Shown piece after piece: positions 60,006-64,000 of a stretch of 64,000 nucleotides of DNA. Location of the stretch: assembly GCA_027422505.1 (NCBI GenBank), contig JAPQWV010000651.1, positions 186,001 through 250,000 of the forward strand, read 5' to 3'. The notes below the pieces were generated by a model. That model did no database searches and was not told where the DNA came from. It saw only the letters and a program-made list of their open reading frames with translations. A program made the position numbers and the translations under genes. Origin of the DNA: Craterostigma plantagineum. Taxonomy: Eukaryota; Streptophyta; Magnoliopsida; Lamiales; Linderniaceae. Position 1 is the first letter of the stretch, and every line of letters begins with the position of its first letter.

Positions 60006-60272
60006 AAAATTATAAAAATGAGTCACTAAGTATGTCAATTTTCGATTTTGGGGTCGCTATGTTTGCCAGTTACAAAACTAAGCCACTAAATAGTAACAAA
60101 CTTGGGTCACTGACCTCTTTTTTCTTATTCTATACATACTTAGTGACCTAGTTTTGTAACTTGTGACCCAATTTTGTTACTATAGACATACTTAGACATA
60201 GTTTTATAACTGGTAAACATAGTGAACCAAAATAAAAAATGATATAGCTAGTGACCCATTTTTATAATTTTT
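60006..60272. mobile_element. 267-bp foldback MITE with long inverted arms
   Basis: The left arm AAAATTATAAAAATGAGTCACT is inverted at the right end AGTGACCCATTTTTATAATTTTT. The arms extend for most of the element (GCTATGTTTGCCAGTTACAAAAC against GTTTTATAACTGGTAAACATAG). Flanks CCATCATGGCACGG (59992-60005) and CCATCATCGGCACG (from 60273) form a long imperfect target duplication, more in line with Mutator-type (9-11 bp) than with other superfamilies. Confidence 0.75.
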
Positions 60273-60591
60273 CCATCATCGGCACGACGTTTTAGAGTAC
60301 AGAACATAAAAGATATATAGAATATAGATGAGAACTAATATAACTTACCCATTTTTGTGACTTGAGGAGCATAAAAGACATATAGATAAGAACTAATATA
60401 ACTTTTCAGACCCATTATTGTGACTTGAGGCCCATTACATATTTAGCCACAAATTTAGGGTTGGTCCAACGTTAAACTCGGTCATCCGTTAATATTATTA
60501 CCAATACACAATTAATTATTCCACCGATTTACAAGGAGAGAGGAGAGGGTTGCCCTTGATGAAAAACCTTCTTCCCATTACACTACACTAT

Positions 60592-60598
60592 TATATAA
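60592..60598 (+). promoter_or_regulatory. TATA box of the polcalcin gene
   Basis: TATATAA lies 62 bases upstream of the ATG at 60654, giving a leader of about 30 bases. Upstream (about 60300-60440) a segment with ACATAAAAGA(C/T)ATATAGA...AACTAATATAACTT is present twice in tandem. Confidence 0.7.
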
Positions 60599-60653
60599 GT
60601 CTAACGTTGGACGATCAATCTTTCTTCATGTCCTAAAAAGAGACGGAAAAAAA

Positions 60654-60923
60654 ATGGCTGATGAGGATCCGCAAGACGTAGCGAACAGAGAGATGATCTT
60701 CAAGCGCTTGGATGCTAATGGAGATGGAAAGATCTCAGCTTCTGAGCTCGGAGATGCGATGAACAAAGGACTAATTGGATCTTCTGTTAAAGAGGATGAA
60801 GTTAAGAAGATGATAGCTGAGATCGATAGCGATGGAGATGGATGCATTTCCCTCGAAGAATTTACTGCTTTCGCAAGGCAAAACAAGGGTTTGATAAGAG
60901 ACGTTGCAGCCAAGATTTCTTAA
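60654..60923 (+). CDS. polcalcin (two-EF-hand calcium-binding pollen protein)
   Basis: Intronless, 89 residues. Two complete EF-hand loops of 12 residues: DANGDGKISASE (20-31) and DSDGDGCISLEE (58-69), both with canonical D/N/D and final E ligands. Length, the FKRLDANGDGKIS start and the FARQNKGLIRDVA end match polcalcins such as olive Ole e 3 and birch Bet v 4. These bind calcium in the pollen cytoplasm and are cross-reactive allergens, proposed to control pollen-tube growth. Expression in pollen is expected from the family and is not visible in the promoter. C64 in the second loop is a less usual residue at a non-ligand position. Confidence 0.93.
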   Translation: MADEDPQDVANREMIFKRLDANGDGKISASELGDAMNKGLIGSSVKEDEVKKMIAEIDSDGDGCISLEEFTAFARQNKGLIRDVAAKIS

Positions 60924-61405
60924 TGTGTAGTAGCGTTATAATTAACAACAATGGATGATTATTGCTATAATAGAGTTTTGAAACATGAATCATAATAATA
61001 ATAGTAGTTCGTGTAATCTTGTCATGTTATAATGTTTGATTCTTTGATGATCCATATGTGGGTAGAATGTTATCATGTTATATTTTTTAATGAATTAACC
61101 TCGAGCGTTATGATTACTAGTATATGTTGCACATCCTACACGTGTGCATGAAAATAAAAATTGATAAAGATGTTTTTGTTCTATTTTCATTCATTTAATA
61201 AGAAAAATAAGCATTTTACCACGCAGTTTCATTAGACTAAAGAACTTGATCTAACATTTATTTTTTATTTTATGTCAATTTTTAATTTGAGAAAATTAAT
61301 AGATACACCAAAATACAGTTTTTAACTCACCTCACCATAAGAGTATATATTATATATTATACTTGACATGAGGTGGGCGTGTGACTCGGTTTCCCTTGAA
61401 TAATA
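60924..61405. other. 3' flank of polcalcin and spacer
   Basis: Contains the polcalcin 3' untranslated region. No other gene seen. Confidence 0.4.
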
Positions 61406-61643
61406 CTCCATCCGTCCCAATAGTTTTTGTACATTTTACTATATCGGGCGTCCCGTTATCTTTTGTACATTTTCTAAAAAACTATCACAAACAATCAATA
61501 TAATAATAATATTAAATACTCTTAAAAGACGTGACAAAATATACACTTTTTTACCTTTTAATTGTACTATATTATTAAAATATACAGTTTCTTAAAGACC
61601 GTGCCATACCCCAAATGTCCAAAAATAAATGGGACAGAGGGAG
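61406..61643. mobile_element. Stowaway-like MITE
   Basis: A 238-bp element starting CTCCATCCGTCCC and ending GGGACAGAGGGAG, with TA on each side (61404-61405 and 61644-61645). Same family type as the one at 50459 but a different subfamily (TTTTTGTACATTTT core). Confidence 0.92.
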
Positions 61644-61715
61644 TATTATATTGCCATATATTTATTATATTATGGTATAAAGCACGTAGGGGACCAGGCT
61701 TAGCTCAAGGTATAC

Positions 61716-62139
61716 ACAGAGCTATCAAATGAGCCCGTGGCCCGCGGGCTGGCCCGCACTGACCCCCAAAAAGGGCGGGCTGGGCTGGGATATTTTAGGC
61801 CCGCCCAGAGGCGGGCCTAAACGGGCCAGCCCGCACGGGCCGCGGGCTTGGCGGGGCAAGGCGGGCTGGCCCTATATTATGTTTAAATATATTAATTTAA
61901 TAGTTAATGATTCCTTAATTATACCATAATTAATAACATATGTATTTATAAATATATAATTAATACATTATTTATCCATAATTTATTATTAAATACCGTA
62001 ATTAACTAAAACTAATTAATAAATTAAATTATAAAATAAAAATACAAAAAAATAAATATTTTTAATATGCGGGCGGGCCTGGCCCGCGGCCCGCCGCGGG
62101 GCGGGCCAACCCCGCCCCGCACGCCATTTTGACAGCTCT
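61716..62139. mobile_element. hAT-type MITE with GC-rich arms
   Basis: A 424-bp element. AGAGCTATCAAATG at the left is inverted as CATTTTGACAGCTCT at the right. Both arms are extremely GC-rich (GGCCCGCGGGC, CCCGCGGCCCGCCGCGGGGC) around an AT-only core of about 170 bases. A perfect 8-bp target duplication AGGTATAC (61708-61715 and 62140-62147) identifies it as hAT-type. Confidence 0.9.
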
Positions 62140-62147
62140 AGGTATAC

Positions 62148-62672
62148 ATTAGTTTTATACTTTGGTCCCAATTTCATAATTTTTATTACATAATTATTTA
62201 TAATTAACAGCTCAATGCAACGGGCCATTAGACCAACAATGTTCTTGGCCCAATGTTTTTCTTTTCACAGCCTTAGGCCGACAAAAGTTTGTTTGATACA
62301 GTCGTGAAATCTCAGTTGTTTTGAAGTTTATCGACGGTCAAGATACGACAATATAAACAATTTTATCGTTGACTGAGTGCGTAGATAGCTAATACGCAGT
62401 TAACGATGATTTGGGCCATTGTTTAATCTATGAAATACCACAGATAGATAACAATTTACCCAACACTCGGAGTTCTGCATGTTAGGGAGCTATCAATTCC
62501 TTGGTAGACTCAACCAAAAGGCCGTTCTAAGCTTCTGCATTTCATATTCAAGGTGTGTTCTTTATTTCAACTTTTTTGTTTCCTTTCCCCCATCTCTAAC
62601 CGTTCGAAAGTCGTGATTTTTGTCATAAGATTGTGGGGTTTGAGTTTTGATTAGGAAAGGGGTTGGTGGTTT
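62148..62672. other. upstream region of the pyridoxal kinase gene
   Basis: No other gene seen. CTATTCAAG|GTGTGTTC-type and GATTAG|GAAAGG sequences near 62551 and 62653 could be a leader intron, but this is not provable here. Confidence 0.35.
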
Positions 62673-62679
62673 ATGTACA

Positions 62680-64000
62680 ATGGCGCCTCCACACATTTTG
62701 GCTTTGGCTTTGCCTTCTGAGACGGGTCGGGTTCTTAGCATTCAATCTCATACTGTTCAGGTCTCTCTCTCTCTCTCGATCGATGAGCTTGGAGCTGTAA
62801 CAGTAGTAACACGAACTGTTCTTGTTCCTAACTTGTGTGGAATTATCAGTAATTTCTTTATGTTTCTCCATGGAAGTGTAACGGGGGATTTTTGATAGTT
62901 TGAAGCACTTTCCTTTCTGTTCTTTTCGTGATCAAATTTCTGTAATTGTTTGATTCTTTCATGTTCTTGATTTTTTAAGCATTGTACTTCCTTAGGAAAT
63001 TGGGAAAAAAACACTAGTTTACCCCTGCAGGGATATGTGGGCAACAAATCAGCTGTCTTTCCTCTACAATTGCTCGGCTATGACGTTGATCCCATCAATT
63101 CTGTACAGTTTTCTAACCATACAGGCAAGGCATTTACACATATATATTCGAAAGTTCAATCGAAAACGTTTTGCCTAAATAACGCAAACGGTATTTGCAG
63201 GGTATCCTACTTTTAAAGGACAGGTTTTGGATGGTGAACAGCTTTGGAATTTGATAGAGGGCCTTGAAGCTAATAACCTGTTGTATTATACCCATCTTCT
63301 TACGGGTATCTTTAGAGCGTACTTGTCCTCTGCAAATCAGCAATATTTTTTTATACACACAGCTCTGTTTTCATTAAATCTTTAGGGCATATCACTTAAG
63401 TAATGATTGAGTAGTGATTGTGTTAGATAAACTTATCGAATGAATATGTTTGTTAATTTTGCCGGATTCATCCTAAAACAGAATGTAATAGTTTACTGCC
63501 TTATGCATTTGTAGGTTATATTGGTTCAGTATCCTTCTTGGACACTGTCTTGAAAGTTGTGGACAAGCTTAGATCTATCAATCCCGAACTAAAATATGGT
63601 AAGTACAGCTGATGTTATGCTTTCGCACTACTACAAAGACTTCGTTTTTGCCAAGCGAAAGTCGTTTTTTTTTTGTAATTCATTTTCTGCCTCTATCTAC
63701 TCCCAAATTTTGTCTAATTAAGCCACGCCTCTTTTTGTCAGTTTGTGATCCCGTGTTAGGCGATGAAGGAAGGGTTTACGTCCCCCAAGAACTTGTGTCT
63801 GTGTATAAGCAGAAGGTAAATCAAGTACAACTCATCGACCCTGCAATAAAAAGGCATTAAGTACTATGTATGCACTCTTCTTCCACAATGCACTTTACGA
63901 GGTAAAATTGGTTATTAATCATTTTCATAGGTTGTCCCAGTGGCTTCAATGTTGACCCCTAATCAGTTTGAGGCTGAACTGTTGACGGGCCTCAGGTATA
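62680..64000 (+). CDS. PDXK: pyridoxal kinase (SOS4 type), 5' part
   Basis: Exons 62680-62760, 63031-63124, 63201-63305, 63515-63598, 63742-63815 and 63931-63995. The gene continues past the window end after a donor at 63996. The first 168 codons read [93 protein letters not shown] and [16 protein letters not shown], the characteristic segments of eukaryotic pyridoxal kinases (ribokinase fold). The enzyme phosphorylates pyridoxal, pyridoxine and pyridoxamine in vitamin B6 salvage; the Arabidopsis form is SOS4, linked to salt tolerance and root hairs. Intron 2 begins with GC (ACAG|GCAAGG). The catalytic GxGD motif lies outside the window. Confidence 0.93.

Noticed and set aside
59942..60151. 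70-codon open frame upstream of polcalcin
   Set aside because: Lies across a MITE arm and its flank; no similarity.

Overview
This is a nuclear window from a flowering plant. It has intron-rich genes with GT-AG (and some GC-AG) introns, AT-rich spacers, many MITEs and nested LTR retrotransposons. The gene set (subgroup-6 anthocyanin-type R2R3-MYB, polcalcin close to the olive/lilac form, phytosulfokine precursor, type-2 ACC synthase) fits a eudicot. An asterid of the order Lamiales is my best guess, but that is inference only.

Layout. 1-6.3 kb: a VQ-motif protein (+), a BSD-domain protein (-) and a two-exon phytosulfokine precursor (-), with two small MITEs between them. 6.77-7.24 kb: site II/telo-box/TATA promoter elements followed by a box C/D snoRNA-like sequence whose two guides both match 18S rRNA. 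8.3-8.9 kb: a Tourist-like MITE. 9.1-16.1 kb: two adjacent genes on +, a DEAD-box helicase of the RH16/Dbp9 type (with a probable 1-nt frameshift near its C-terminus) and an organelle-type HflX GTPase. 16.1-21.9 kb: gene-poor, with one clean solo LTR. 21.9-23.8 kb: a type-2 ACC synthase.

24.9-49 kb is a transposon block. A foldback MITE in a (TA)n tract is split by a young Athila-like LTR element that has gag and protease but no reverse transcriptase or integrase. Next come a truncated copy of the ACC synthase 3' end and two decayed tandem copies of an unrecognised gene, the first with a hAT-like MITE beside it. The second copy abuts a hAT-like repeat that is itself split by an 11.1-kb young Tekay/Del-type chromovirus on the minus strand.

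49-64 kb: a subgroup-6 R2R3-MYB with a (TCA)n tract just upstream of its start, two decayed copies of its first exon, a SIRE-like solo LTR, a long-TIR Mutator-like foldback element, a polcalcin gene, two more MITEs, and the 5' part of a pyridoxal kinase gene (SOS4 type) that runs off the window end.

The genes do not form a functional cluster. Ethylene synthesis (ACS), peptide signalling (PSK), anthocyanin control (MYB), B6 salvage (PdxK), ribosome biogenesis (RH16, snoRNA, HflX) and calcium binding (polcalcin) are independent. All exon borders were read by hand from splice signals and protein continuity. No database search was run.
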